From: Spiroplasma sp. SV19
GTDB lineage: Bacteria; Bacillota_I; Bacilli_A; Mycoplasmatales; Mycoplasmataceae
Length of the DNA: 64,000 nucleotides
Direction of reading: 5' to 3'
Assembly (NCBI RefSeq): GCF_030060925.1
Contig: NZ_CP045455.1
Coordinates: 1,364,001-1,428,000 of the forward strand
The position numbers were made by a program, and so were the translations under genes. The notes beneath the pieces were generated by a model. The model was given only the letters and a program-made list of their open reading frames with translations, made no database searches and had not been told where the DNA came from. Below are positions 42,966-54,061 of this stretch, one piece after another. The first letter of the stretch is position 1, and each line of letters starts with the position of its first letter.

Positions 42966-42970
42966 ATTTT

Positions 42971-43450
42971 ATGAAGGCAAAAGACATAAAGGTTTGAACA
43001 ATTTATTTAGTTAATAAAATTCATAAAGATATTTTTATGGAAGAATGTCAAAAAGTACCGCAAGAAGATATTGTTATAAAAGTATATAAAAAAAAGAATA
43101 AAGTTACTGGCAAAGAATATATGGTTTATGATGAAAAATATATTAAAGCGCGGTATTATATTGTTGTTGCAAAAGTTAATAATATTATTAATGCTCTTCC
43201 AATTCAATCATTAAAAGATAATAGAGGAAATAAAAAAGTTTATATTGAAAATGTACATATTAAAGCTAATTTAATTGATAAAGATTCATATGTTCATGTT
43301 AATTAAATTGAAACTTTTCATTCATCTTGTTTTATAAATGAAAAAAGAGATAAAAAAGGTTCTAAAATTAAGATACCAGATAAAATGAAACAAGAAATAA
43401 TTGATAAATTATCAGAACATTTGTTTAAGGGAACTAGTAAAAAATTATAG
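42971..43450 (+). pseudogene. MazF/PemK-like toxin-type protein with a premature stop
   Basis: From ATG 42971 the frame gives VWTIYLVNKI, then a lysine-rich insert, RYYIVVAKVNNIINALPIQS and VHIKANLIDKDSYVHVN, which follows the strand order of MazF/PemK (R-x-hhVh...hhhPI-s...h-vdk). A TAA at 43304-43306 stops it at 111 residues. The same frame continues IETFHSSCFINEKRDKKG to TAG 43448-43450, and an AAA-to-TAA change would explain the stop. No antitoxin gene is obvious. The family assignment is tentative. Confidence 0.45.
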
Positions 43451-43507
43451 ATTAATTAACAAATGAGTTTTTAAGTAATTTTCTTACTGAAAGAGTGTAT
43501 TAAGGCA

Positions 43508-43540
43508 CAAAAAATATGGTATTTACCATATTTTTTGTTT
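43508..43540 (+). terminator. intrinsic terminator
   Basis: AAAAAATATGGT-ATTT-ACCATATTTTTTG forms a 12-bp stem ending in a T-run, upstream of phr. Confidence 0.8.
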
Positions 43541-43638
43541 AAAGTTTATTAAATATTTTGTTTTTAAATTATCAGTAAAATAGTTATAAAATATTTATAG
43601 TATAATGATAAAAATAACTTAGAAAGTGGTTATAATCA

Positions 43639-44934
43639 ATGAACATTTTTCTTTTTCATCGAGATTTTAGAATTGAAGATAATCTTGGTCTTGCACAATT
43701 AGCTAATGAAGAAAATCAGATTTATTTATTATTTGTTTTTACAAAAGAACAAATAAAAGATAATAATTATTTTTCACAACGTAGTTTTGAAGCAATGGTT
43801 CATTGTTTAAAACAGTTAAATAAAAAAGTTCATGTTAATTTTCTTAAAAGTGAAAGTGAACATCAAGCAATTAAATTTTTGTTAGACGATGGATATAAAA
43901 TTAATAAGATTTATACTAATCGTGATTATACGCCATTTGCTATTAATCGAAGTAAGAAAATGCGTGAGTTATCTAAAGAATATCATTTTATTTATCGTGA
44001 ATTCAATGATTACTCGTTAGTAGCACCAGAGGCTATAAAAACTAGTCAGAATTCATATTATACTGTTTTTACTCCGTTTTGAAATAAATTAAAGTTAAAT
44101 TTTAGTGAAATTACTATTGTTACTTACAAGGTTAAAACTTTTTTGCCACAACAATTAAAAAATATTGCTATTTTATTGGATATTACAAATGTTAGATCTA
44201 GTGATTTTAATTTACCATTAGAGTTTGAAAAAGTTAAGACAGCATTTTTTCGGTTAGATCAAAAATATGAACAAAATCGAGACTTTGTTAACTTAGAAAA
44301 CAATACAGCAAAAATTAGTACAGCTTTAAAATTTGGAGTGATATCAATTCGTCAATGTTATCTTTGAAGTATTACCAAATTTGGCAGTTTTGATAACGCT
44401 TTTGCTCGACAATTAGCATGGAGAGATTTTTACTATCAAGTAACTTATAATGCGCAATTGTATCAGCAATGACATTTTAGTGAAAATTGAAATAAAAAAT
44501 TAACAATTAATTGAACAAATAATACAGAATGATTTCAAAAATGACAAAAAGGAGAAACTGGCTTTGCCTTAATTGATGCAGGAATGAAAGAATTACAAGA
44601 AACAGGTTTATTACATAATCGTCTAAGGATGATTTGTGCATCTTTTTTAGTGAAAAATCTACAAATAGATTGGCGAAAAGGAGAACAATATTTTGCTCAA
44701 CAATTAATTGATTATGATCCAATTATAAATCAATGTTCATGACAATGAGTAGCGGGAACAGGTTTTGATGCACAACCATTTTTTCGGATTTTTAATCCGG
44801 AGTTACAACAAAAAAAGTATGATCCAACTTTAAGTTATTGTAATAAATTTTTAAAGAACCGTCCAACAATTAACAAAATCGTTGATTATAAAGCTTCAAC
44901 TGAAAAAGCTTTAGAGATTTATAAAGTTAAGTAA
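43639..44934 (+). CDS. phr: deoxyribodipyrimidine photolyase
   Basis: 431 residues, intact with about ten UGA Trp codons. The N-terminal alpha/beta domain starts IFLFHRDFRIEDN (class I photolyase signature). The C-terminal FAD domain shows FGVISIRQCYLW, RQLAWRDFYYQV, GFALIDAGMKELQETG, LHNRLRMICASFLVKNL and WQWVAGTGFDAQPFFRIFNP. The family repairs cyclobutane pyrimidine dimers using light and FAD. The RBS region is GAAAGTGG. It is monocistronic. Confidence 0.95.
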
Positions 44935-44987
44935 ATTAGATAGGAATTATCGCATTCATTAAAAAGCGACTAAGTTAATTGTTCCAC

Positions 44988-45010
44988 AAACTTACACTTA
45001 TTATGATAAT
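44988..45010 (+). repeat. solo IS30-type terminal repeat remnant
   Basis: 23 bp matching the right end of the IS30 element at 49196-49218 and at 57536-57558 with one mismatch (AAACTTaCACTTATTATGATAAT). No transposase is attached. It marks a former insertion. Confidence 0.65.
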
Positions 45011-45084
45011 TTATAAGATGTAAAAAGTAGCGAAAATATTAAGAACTATGAATTGGTTCTTTTTTCCTATGCTATAATAGCATT

Positions 45085-46482
45085 ATGAATATGTTAAATT
45101 TAAAGAGAAAAACAAATAAAGAGTTTTATGTTGATGGTTCTGCATTTATGAATAAAAATAATAAGCATAAATTTACTTTTAAAATATTGAAAATTGTTGC
45201 ATTAATTGTTGTTATTACTCTTTTTATCGTAGGTAGTATTTGAGATCGCCAAATTGCAAAGACTATTGGTGATTTAAATGATAATGGTCCTGTAAGTTGG
45301 TTAAGTTTATTTTGAGATAAATTAGCTTATACGATGACCGTGCCATTTATGTTTGCTGGATTTGGAATTTTATTAGAAAGTCTAAATGTAAAATATAAAG
45401 CAAAATTTAAATTCTTGGGAATTATTATCATTATAGTTTATGCTTTATTTATAATTTTATTTACATTAATTATTAGTAGAATGATTTATCAACAGTCAAC
45501 ATTTACTGCTTTTGGTGGGAAAGGAAGAGATTACTGATTTGGTCTTGATGGAACAAATACCATTATAGTAATGACTATGCAACTTAGTATTGAAGTTATA
45601 TTAATGTGTGGTATTGCTTGATTTTTACGAGTTAAATTTGCAAAAAGAGCTGATTTGTTAACTAGTAATTATTGAATTGATGCGCTCAAAATATTTACTG
45701 TATTTGCTCTTTTTGGTGTTACTTTTGATCCGGTTTTAAAAACTTTCTGTGGTCGGCCATATTGAGTTCATGTGGATTATCAATATGTTATTGACCACTT
45801 ACCAAGCAATTGAACTAATAAACCAACTAATATCGTTAATGCCGAGTATTTAGATTGATGACAAATTCAAGGATTTAAATCGGAATACTGAGATTACTTA
45901 TTAGGCAAAGGCGGAGAAGGAACGCACTTTTGAAGTGATAAAGCATTTCCATCTGGTCATATGAATTCATCATCAATGCCTGTTTATGGATTTTTACTAT
46001 ATTTTATGAATGAAAAACGTAAACAAAATATTGTCTGTTGAAAATGATTAGTATTTGGCTTTTTTATTGCAGATGTTATGATGATGGGATTTATGCAAAT
46101 TGTCTCAAGAACACATTACTTAACAGATTTAATGTTTAGTTTAATTGTTTTATTAACCTTTTTTAAAGGAGTAACTTATGTGGTTGACCATGTCATTTAT
46201 AAAGTTTTATCATTCATTTGAAACAAGCAAAACAAAACATATAACATGTTTGAATTAAATGATGGAAAGATAACAACTTTATTTATTAAGATTAATGATG
46301 TTTTATGAATTGTGGCTAAAGTTAGAACTGCTAAAATTGCTAAATCTAAAAAATATAAATATTGACATAGAGATAATATTATTTATAAAAATAAAAATTT
46401 CAAATTTAACATAAACTATACTAAAAAATATTTGTTTATCTGTTGGTATACGAATTACACAATGACATATTTATTTTTGTAG
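45085..46482 (+). CDS. PAP2-family membrane phosphatase
   Basis: 465 residues with six or more membrane segments. All three PAP2 phosphatase signatures are present in order: KTFCGRP (K-x(2-6)-R-P), FPSGHMNS (P-S-G-H) and SRTHYLTD (S-R-x-H...H/D). The region after them, about 110 residues, is a basic C-terminal tail. The ATG at 45085 follows a TATAAT (45072-45077) with almost no leader and no strong RBS; an ATG at 45091 is an alternative. Expected role is lipid-phosphate or undecaprenyl/phosphatidate phosphate removal at the membrane. The chain is longer than most PAP2 proteins. Confidence 0.88.
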
Positions 46483-46514
46483 TAAACTTATAACATTATT
46501 AACTATAAATTAGT

Positions 46515-47285
46515 TTATCTCATAAATTTTTCTTTTATTGAGTATATTATTCTAAAAATAAAAATTATTAGCATAAGCAATTCTAAAGAAAAATTATATG
46601 TATTTAATGGAAAAGTAAATTTATGATTAAAAGAATTTCTAAGATTTTTTAACATATTATAAGTTTTACTGTCAAAGACAAACTTAATCCAAGATTGATA
46701 TTCTTCAAGTATTTTTGTTTTTTTAATATAATTCCTTACAATATCTTTAAAATGTGGTTGAAAATATATTTTTCCATTATTTTTAGGAATTTCATATTTG
46801 TTATTATCTGAATCTCAAAATAATAAATCTGTTATTTTATCTAATAAAGAATATACATATATATAAGTTGAAACTTGTTTATGAAAATAGACATCATTTG
46901 GATAAACCCGTTCATATAAATTAAAAATATTTCTATCAATGCTTATAAGTTCAAGAATATATTCTAAAACCATTTCTATTTCAATAAATAAGTCACGAAA
47001 AATATTTAATGCATCATATTTTTTGTTATACATTTTTTTAACAAAAAATTGAATAGCTCTTTGAAATTGCAAATTAAAAATCATGACTTCTTCGTAATTA
47101 CTGGTAGTGTGTAGTTCAACATCAATTTGTTTCTGGCTCTCTTCTAAATCTATTTGTTCAATTATCTTGGGCCAATCATTAAATAATCAATCATCAATAA
47201 TACTTAATGATAAATTAGGTTGCCCTAATTTATTTGCATATTTCATTAGTATATTTTCAAACATCTCTTTTTCTGACTTTTCCAT
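46515..47285 (-). CDS. helical protein with HEPN-type R-x4-H motif
   Basis: 256 residues, intact with UGA Trp, start ATG 47285 (MEKSEKEMFENILMK). It is mostly alpha-helical and charged. Near the C-terminus LKNLRNSFNHKF carries R-N-x3-H, the Rx4-6H catalytic motif of HEPN RNases, after a long helical bundle (FNLYERVYPNDVYFHKQVST). The final 30 residues are hydrophobic (LLMLIIFIFRIIYS). It resembles Cthe_2314-like HEPN proteins in layout. It is a possible toxin or abortive-infection protein. No antitoxin is seen beside it. Confidence 0.6.
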
Positions 47286-47509
47286 TTTTTTCCTTTACCG
47301 AACTAATTATCTATTCAAAGAACAAATTGTTCACCTAACTTAGTGTACTAGCCTATTTCATATATTTTAGCACTATTCTCCTAATATGTTAATAATTCTT
47401 TAAAAGCAGTTTTTAAAACTGAAAAGGGTAATTTGCCAACTTATATGCAATTAATTAGCACAGAAAAAATAGAACTAAATTAGTTAATAATCTCTAGTGG
47501 TATTAAATA

Positions 47510-47720
47510 ATTTAGTTTTTTTCTTGACCTTCAATTTAGTACGTTCATAATTATACAATCATCTATCTGATCGTATTCTGATAATTCCCAACTTTTTTGG
47601 ATAATATTGTTAAATTTATTTGCTCTAGTGTGCCTTTTTCTTATGGTACTGTTGGTCAAGTAAAATAAACTGGCATTTTTAATTTTTTTCAAATTCCTTT
47701 CACTGGACAAATTCTATTCT
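47510..47720 (-). pseudogene. IS30-family transposase 3' remnant
   Basis: In reverse, the segment reads MPVYFTWPTVP-EKGTLEQ, the region around the catalytic Glu of IS30-type DDE transposases, with many stops. It is much more divergent than the copies at 48152 and 55818, so it is older. Confidence 0.55.
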
Positions 47721-47855
47721 GTTATCAAATGACAAAAATTTTGTAATATTTTTTATTGGTGGATAATTTGATAGGGTAACCTTAATTTGGACACTTAATA
47801 AAGTTTTAATCCTAAAATAAGTTAAAATAAAAGTGAAAGAATTGAGGTTTTTATT

Positions 47856-48155
47856 ATGAAACATTATACTCCGGATGAAAAAGAGAAAATTGTGAAAGAA
47901 TACTTAAAAAATAATATAACTATTAAAACACAAGATAGTATATATAATATTAGTTCAGTAACCTTACAAAAATTAATTAAAAACTATAAAGTTTATGGGG
48001 AAAATGGTTTTAGAAATATTTCATCGGATCAAACAACGATCAAGGAATTAGAAGCAAAATTACGATTATCTCAGCAAGAACTTCAAGAACTAAAATGGCA
48101 AGTTGAAATGCAAAAAAAAGTTGAATCAAAGGTTAAAGGCAGATTGTCAACTTAA
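47856..48155 (+). pseudogene. IS3 OrfA, truncated by IS30
   Basis: MKHYTPDEKEKIVKEYLK starts a helix-turn-helix protein (IS150/IS3 OrfA type), followed by a leucine-zipper-like coil (IKELEAKLRLSQQELQELKW). The last few codons belong to the inserted IS30 end, so the natural 3' end and frameshift site are displaced to 49222. Confidence 0.8.
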
Positions 48156-49221
48156 GTGCAAGTTTTTACTAAATCAAAATAAGGACTAAACATTTTAAAT
48201 ACTTCTAAAGGTGTTTTAAAGTTTAGTTTTTTTCTTGGGCGATTATTTAATAAAAGCATAGTTTCTTTGTCATATTCTTTACTATATTTATTTAAATCGC
48301 TATTTTTAGGGTATCTTTGCCGTAATAATTTATTTTCGTGTTCGATAGTACCTTTTTCTCATGGCGAAGCTGGTGTTGTAAAGTAAACTGGAATGCCAAT
48401 AATTTGTTCAAATTCTTCTCACATGGTAAATTCAGAACCATTATCCAATACTAATGATTTAGCATATTTCATAATTTCTGGGTCCTTAAAAAATTAGTTA
48501 ATTTGATATTTATAGTATTTGCCGTTTTATCATCAAGATGACAAATATAGTCTAAATTTGTTAGTTTTTCAGTAATTGTTAACTTAAAACTTTTGCTATA
48601 TTCACCAGTAATTAAATCAGCTTCAAAATGACCAAAATCCAATCTATCTCTTTTAATTTCTGAAACATGTTTTTTACTTTTGTTAAATTTATGTTTTGTG
48701 TGGCTTTTATAATGTCGTAAGGTTGTTTGGGGCAAGGAAAATGCTTTAATTTTTATGTAACGATAAATTGTAGATATAGTTTTTCCTAATGTAGAATCTG
48801 AATAATTAAAACCAAAACTTCCTTTTTGAAAATTAGTCAGTTGTTTAAAGCGACCAACAATTTGTTCTGGTGATCATAAATTTTCTAATCCATAATTAAT
48901 ATATTTTCGTTGGTTAAAATTAAGTCTTTTTTTATTTCCACATTTACTTCGTTGATATTTATAATGTGATACTGCTTGCTTTGCAATTTATTTGTTAACT
49001 TTACAGCGTTTTAATTCGTGTGAAATTGTTGATTCGTGTTTATTTAATCTCTTGGCACATTCACGATTTTTTAATCCTTGAATTTTGTAACTTTCAAGTA
49101 ATGCTCGTTCTTCTATGGTAAAATGTTTGTAATTCATATTTGTTATTCTTTCTATTTAGTCGTAAAAAGTATAACATATGTTTTTTTACTTTATATAAAC
49201 TTGCACTTATTATGATAATCT
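48141..49221 (-). mobile_element. IS30-family insertion sequence
   Basis: Ends share an imperfect inverted repeat: left AGATTGTCAACTTAAGTGCA..., right (reversed) AGATTATCATAATAAGTGCA. It encodes a transposase on the minus strand and interrupts an IS3 OrfA. A second copy with the same right end is at 55818-57562. Confidence 0.85.
48152..49137 (-). pseudogene. IS30-family transposase, stop plus frameshift
   Basis: Start MNYKHFTIEERALLESYK, with the IS30 N-terminal helix-turn-helix (CAKRLNKHESTISHELKR). An in-frame TAA follows at about residue 50 (CKVNK*IAKQAVSHYK). The DDE core continues as FGHFEADLITG (first D) in frame, then a shift in a T6 run near 48495, then VLDNGSEF (second D) and PWEKGTIEHENKLLRQRYP (E). 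The same TAA exists in the copy at 55818-56159, so the stop predates the duplication. Confidence 0.8.
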
Positions 49222-49850
49222 ACAAAAGAAGGTTGCTGGAAGGAACAAAAAATAATTGAGAAATATAAAATAGTTAATAAATATTTACCAAAATATAAAT
49301 TAATTAAAAAAACATGTCAATTATTAAATTTAGTTAAAAGTACCTACTATGATTAAACAAATAAAGGAAAACCAAATAGTGTTCAAAAAATAGATTATTT
49401 ATTTTATCAAATGATTAGGAATGTATATTATCAAATAGGTAGAGAAACATATGGTACAAAACGAATTACATTATATTGAGATTCAATAAGAGTGAATTAC
49501 TCAGTTAAAAAAGTAAAAAGATATTTAAAAGTTGCAAATTTAGAATCTATTAATAAACCAATTAAAAGAAAGCAAAATATGAGCGTTTATTTAAGTACCC
49601 TTTCAAAACAAAATATACAAATATAGTTATAATGGAACCTAATTTAGGAGTTATCAATATAATAGAATGTTAAAATATGCAGAATATCAAATTAACATGG
49701 CGCGAATAGGGAGGTCTAAAGATAATCCTTATATTGAACCATTATGAAGTATTTGTAAAAAAAGCATTTGGCAAATCAGAATATAGGTTCGATGAATTCA
49801 AATATCAAACAAATTTATATTGTAATTAATATAATCTTGAACGATTAACA
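49222..49850 (+). pseudogene. IS3 OrfB remnant
   Basis: KIIEKYKIVNKYLPKYKL, then STYYDWTNKG and ETYGTKRITLYW read in one frame as the N-terminal part of an IS3/IS150 OrfB transposase. The DDE part is mostly lost or shifted (YLSTLSKQNIQI, then IARIGRSKDNPYIEPL-like pieces). Confidence 0.7.
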
Positions 49851-50004
49851 ATACAAAGTTTTTATCTAATAAAGTGTCCGAAACAAGGTTCCATATCAAC
49901 AAACGGTGATTTTACAACTTTTTATAAATAAAATGATGCTTTTATTTTATTTTTTTGTTATGATTTTTAAGAGTTTATTTTAATTATGGTAAGGAAAAAG
50001 CAAA

Positions 50005-51027
50005 ATGTCATTTGAGTTATATAATCGAAGATATACTGGATCTAAGTATAAATTAAGAAATTGAATAAAAGAAATAATAAAACAAAATTGTGAAGGTAAT
50101 GTATTTTGTGATTTATTTGCAGGTACGGGTGTGATTACTGATTTTATGTTTGATTATTATGATGCATATATAATTAATGATTTTTTGTTTTCGAATGAAA
50201 TTATTTATAAGGCTTTTTTTGTGCAAGAAAATTATGATACAGATAAATTAAAAAAATATCTTGATATTTTTTCAAATATTCATTCAGATTCTTTAGACGA
50301 TAATTATATTTCTATTAATTATGGCAATAAGTTTTTTAGTATTACTGATGCAAAAATAATTGGATATATTAGAGAACAAATTGAAAAAGAAAAAAGTAAG
50401 TTAAGTGAAAAAGAGTATAATATTTTATTAGCATCATTGTTATTTTCACTTGATAAGGTAGCTAATACAGTTGGCCATTATGATTCATTTTTAAAAAATA
50501 AGAATATAAACTCCAATTTTGTTTTTGAACTTATTAATCCAAAAATAATTAGTAATAAAAAAATAACAATTTTTAGAGAAAATGCAAACAATCTTGTAAA
50601 AAAAATACAGGCTGATATAGTTTATATTGATCCCCCGTATTCTTCAAGACAATATAGTAGATTTTATCATGTTTTAGAAAACATAACTACATGAAAAAAG
50701 CCAGAATTATATGGCGCGGCTGCCAAGCCATTGCCCGAAAATATGAGCAATTATTCAAGAGCCACTGCAATAAATGAATTTTCTGATTTAATTCAAAATT
50801 TAAATTGCAATTTTATAATTACTTCATATAACAATACATATTATTCAAAAAGTAGTTCATCACGCAATAAAATGTCCTTAGAAGATATTAAAAATATTTT
50901 AAATAGGAAAGGGAATACAAAAATTTTTGAAAAAAATCATCCTTTTTTCAATGCAGGAAAAACATCATTTTTACATGAACATAAAGAAATTCTATTTATA
51001 ACAAAAGTAGGGCAATATAATGATTAG
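50005..51027 (+). CDS. type II adenine-specific DNA methyltransferase, first of two
   Basis: 340 residues, intact. ATG 50005 follows AAGGAAAAAG. FCDLFAGTGVITD is the SAM-binding motif I, preceded by NRRYTGSKYKL (motif X-like), and VYIDPPYSSRQYSRFYHVLE is catalytic motif IV (DPPY) for N6-adenine. Two UGA Trp codons. It overlaps the second methyltransferase by 8 bp. Together with the AlwI-like nuclease it forms a type IIS system in which each methyltransferase protects one strand of an asymmetric site. Confidence 0.9.
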
Positions 51028-51899
51028 ATCTCCTTTTTTTATGTTGGTGATAAATATAAAATAATGAGTCAAATTAAATTTTATTTTCCAAAAAAAATTA
51101 ATAGATATTTTGAACCGTTTCTTGGAGGAGGAAGTTCATTTTTAAACATATTAGCTGATGAATATTTTCTTAATGATATAAATTTAAAGTTAATTAATCT
51201 TCATATTTTTTTATGTTCTCAAGCATCTAATATTAATGGTTTTTTTAATAAATTAGAACAAATTATTTTAAAATATAATTTATCTTATTCATATAAAAAT
51301 ATAAATATGCCTTCCAAAGATTTAAAAAAATGTATCCAAAAAATATTATGCAATATTGAATAAAGAATCTTATAATCAGTTGAAAAAGATTATAATGAAG
51401 AAGTATTAAAAATAATTTTTATTTGTATATATTATTAATTTATGGCTTTAATAGAATTTTAAGATTTAATAAAGATGGTCATTTTAATGTTCCTGTTGGT
51501 AATGTAGATTTTAATAAGAATGTAGTAAATTCTTTAAATAATTATTTTTCATTTGTAAAAAATAAAAAAATTAATTTTAGTAATTTAAATTGATATAATT
51601 TTTTGGAAAGTATTACTTTCAAGAAAGATGATTTTATTTATCTTGATCCACCGTACTTAATATCTTTTAGTGAATATAATAAGTTGTGAAGTGAAAAAGA
51701 TGAAATTAAATTATTGAATAAACTTGATGAACTTGATAAAATAGGAGTAAAGTTTGCTATTTCAAACTTAATTAATCACAAAGGTACAACTAATAAAATA
51801 TTTAGAAATTGATCAGAAAAATATAAGATCATAGAAATAAATAGTAATTATATAAGTTATCATGATAATTCAAAAAAAATAATTCTAGAGAGGTATTAG
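51020..51899 (+). pseudogene. second adenine methyltransferase (Dam/DpnII type), frame-disrupted
   Basis: Starts MIRSPFF; one T missing from the T7 run at 51034-51040 shifts it from FYVGDKYK. Motif I is FEPFLGGGSSFLN. After another break near 51350-51430 the frame reads GFNRILRFNKDGHFNVPVGN, the D12-class signature, and DFIYLDPPYLISF (motif IV), ending ERY at 51899. Restored length is about 293 residues. Without it, one strand of the site would be unprotected, so the nuclease should be off or the frameshifts not real. Confidence 0.8.
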
Positions 51900-51908
51900 T
51901 AATTAATT

Positions 51909-53446
51909 ATGATTAAAAGGAAGAGTGAATTAAAACCATTGTCGTTTACAACAACAATGCGAAATCCAGAAAGAATAAAAAATTTTATAAATATCATAAT
52001 GGAATTTGAAGGTAAGATTCTTACAAATGAATTAATAAATAAAATTATATTTAAAATTATAAGTAAAAAATTATATATTCCAACTTATGTAGAAAAAACA
52101 ACAAAGTTAAAGAAACAATTAATTTTTGAAAATAAAGAATTTAATGAAGAAGAAACGCTGGATATAATTAGAAATAGTTCACAAAATCATAAAGAAGCAG
52201 GATTTGATTTTGGTTGACCTTCAAGATTTGACACTTGATACAAAATAATGAAAGAATTTGGTTTTATTTATTATGAAATAGGAAAGCCTATAGAGCTATC
52301 TGATTCTGACAAAAAACTAGTGAAGGCTTTAGAAAAAGAAAACATTAATTTAGAGCAACAAGTTTTTTTAAATGCATTAGTAAAATATCAAAGAAACAAT
52401 CCATTTAGGAGAGTATTAAATGAGAACATACCATTAGTTTTATTATTAAAAACAATTATTGGACTTAAAGAAAATATCAAAGATAATCCAGGAATTTCTA
52501 TAAAGGAATTGTCGTTATTAATTTGTTGACCTAATTCTGATTATAAATCATTAGTTAATTTAATAATTAATTTAAGAAGACAATTCAAAACACAAATTAG
52601 TGATGAAATTATATATGAGGAGTGTAAAAAAGTATTAAAAATTACAGATAGCCAAGAAAAAAAGTTTAAGTTAAATAATATATTATATGAATTACCAGAT
52701 GAATTTGTTAGAAAAATGAAATCAACTGGATTGTTTTCTATAAGAGGTTATGGAAAATTTATAGATGTTAATTCTAATGAATTAAATAAAATTAATTATA
52801 TTCTTAAAAATATTCTACTGAATATGATTATTATAAATATCTTGGAACTATTGATCAAAATTTAATTAATATTCAAGATAATGATAATATTTTATTAAGT
52901 CAGAAAAATGATTTATTTATGAAATGAGTACAGCACTTTGAATTAAATGAACTAATTAAAGAAATAAAAATTTTGGAAAATAAAAATAAGTATTCAAAAC
53001 ATGCAGTTTTGAAACATATTAATGGTCCTTTAAGATTAGAATTTCTTATTGCATTAATTTTACAAAAAAAATTTCCTGAATTAACAATATTAGCAAATTA
53101 TAAAACAGATGATGAAGGTATACCTACATCTTATGCACCCGGGGGAAATTCTGACATAATCTGTAACGACGGAGATGGAACTGTACTATTTGAAGTGACA
53201 TTGCTTACTGGAACTATTCAAAATATAAGAGAGATGCCGTCTATAGTTAGACACTTAAAAGATACTTTAATAAATTATATCAATAGTTTTTCAGTTTTAG
53301 TATGTCCAAAAATTTATGAAGATACTATTGAGTATTCAAAATTTGTTAAATATAAAGATAATTTAGATATTATTCCAATTTCAATAAGTGAATTTATAAG
53401 TAAAGTTAAAATCTTTAATAGTATAAGAGATTTTAAAAAGAATTAA
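51909..53446 (+). pseudogene. AlwI-family type IIS restriction endonuclease, one frameshift
   Basis: Starts 9 bp after the methyltransferase stop. LSFTTTMRNPERIKNFINII is the N-terminal signature of the AlwI family (R.AlwI cuts GGATC sites). The C-terminal part contains LRLEFLIALIL and PGGNSDIICNDGDGTVLFEV, a PD-(D/E)xK-like nuclease arrangement. A single frame change in the A5 run near 52804-52808 separates the two parts; restored length is about 512 residues, normal for the family. The set of two m6A methyltransferases plus AlwI nuclease is coherent. Confidence 0.75.
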
Positions 53447-53496
53447 ATAATTTAATAAAAATTTTTCTTATATTAATAATAAGAAAGTTACAAGTG

Positions 53497-53799
53497 AATA
53501 TTGAACAATTTATATGACCAAACATAAAAAGATAGTTTACCATACTGAAAAAGAATTGTTTGTTTAAACAATCCTTTACAAATAAAACGAGTTTGGATAT
53601 ATTCAGATTTTAAAAGTTTATAATCAATAAGTTCAATTGCAGTTTTAATTAGTTTTTCTAATAAAGTTTTATCTTTTTGAAAAAATTAAGATAGTAATAA
53701 TTTTGGTGTAATTTCAATATTGGCAAATTTAAAAATATCTGCGACTTGAATTTTAAATTTGTTCATTAAGTGTGATAATTGTGTTATAATATATGACAT
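53497..53799 (-). pseudogene. UPF0236-type transposase-like gene, 5' remnant
   Basis: In reverse, MSYIITQLSHLMNKFKIQVA begins a frame that continues with YIQTRFICKGLFKQTILFQY and GKLSF, resembling the N-terminal part of UPF0236 proteins of spiroplasmas. An in-frame TAA lies near residue 37 and the rest is missing. ATG 53799. Confidence 0.55.
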
Positions 53800-54061
53800 A
53801 GGTGACCTTTCTAGTTAATTTTTTCTCAATAAACTAATTATATAGGGGTGTCCCTTATTTTTTTATTTCTCCCAAAAATAAAATGCAATCTTTTTAATTT
53901 AGAAAAATAGTTTTTAATTATTAATGATAAAATAAAAGTAAGCAGCTTATATAATTTGAAAATAAAATTTAGTATACAGTTGAAAATTACCCTAAAAAGT
54001 AAGTAAAAATTAGTTTAATTAATTTTAATTATTAATTGTAAAGTAGAAAGGACAAAAATTA

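Larger units (their letters stand above)
47788..49880 (+). mobile_element. IS3-family element interrupted by an IS30 element
   Basis: The terminal repeats GGACACTTAATAAA (47789 onward) and its partner TAATAAAGTGTCC (49867-49879) bracket OrfA (47856-48140) and an OrfB remnant (49222-49850). An IS30-type element of about 1.08 kb sits between them at 48141-49221. OrfB is broken, so the element is immobile. Confidence 0.8.

Noticed and set aside
42897-42970. Riboswitch upstream of the MazF-like gene
   Set aside because: Only two simple hairpins are visible; no conserved riboswitch core can be recognised.
43639-44934. Many short broken frames in the photolyase region
   Set aside because: The breaks are UGA codons, which encode Trp here; the gene is intact.
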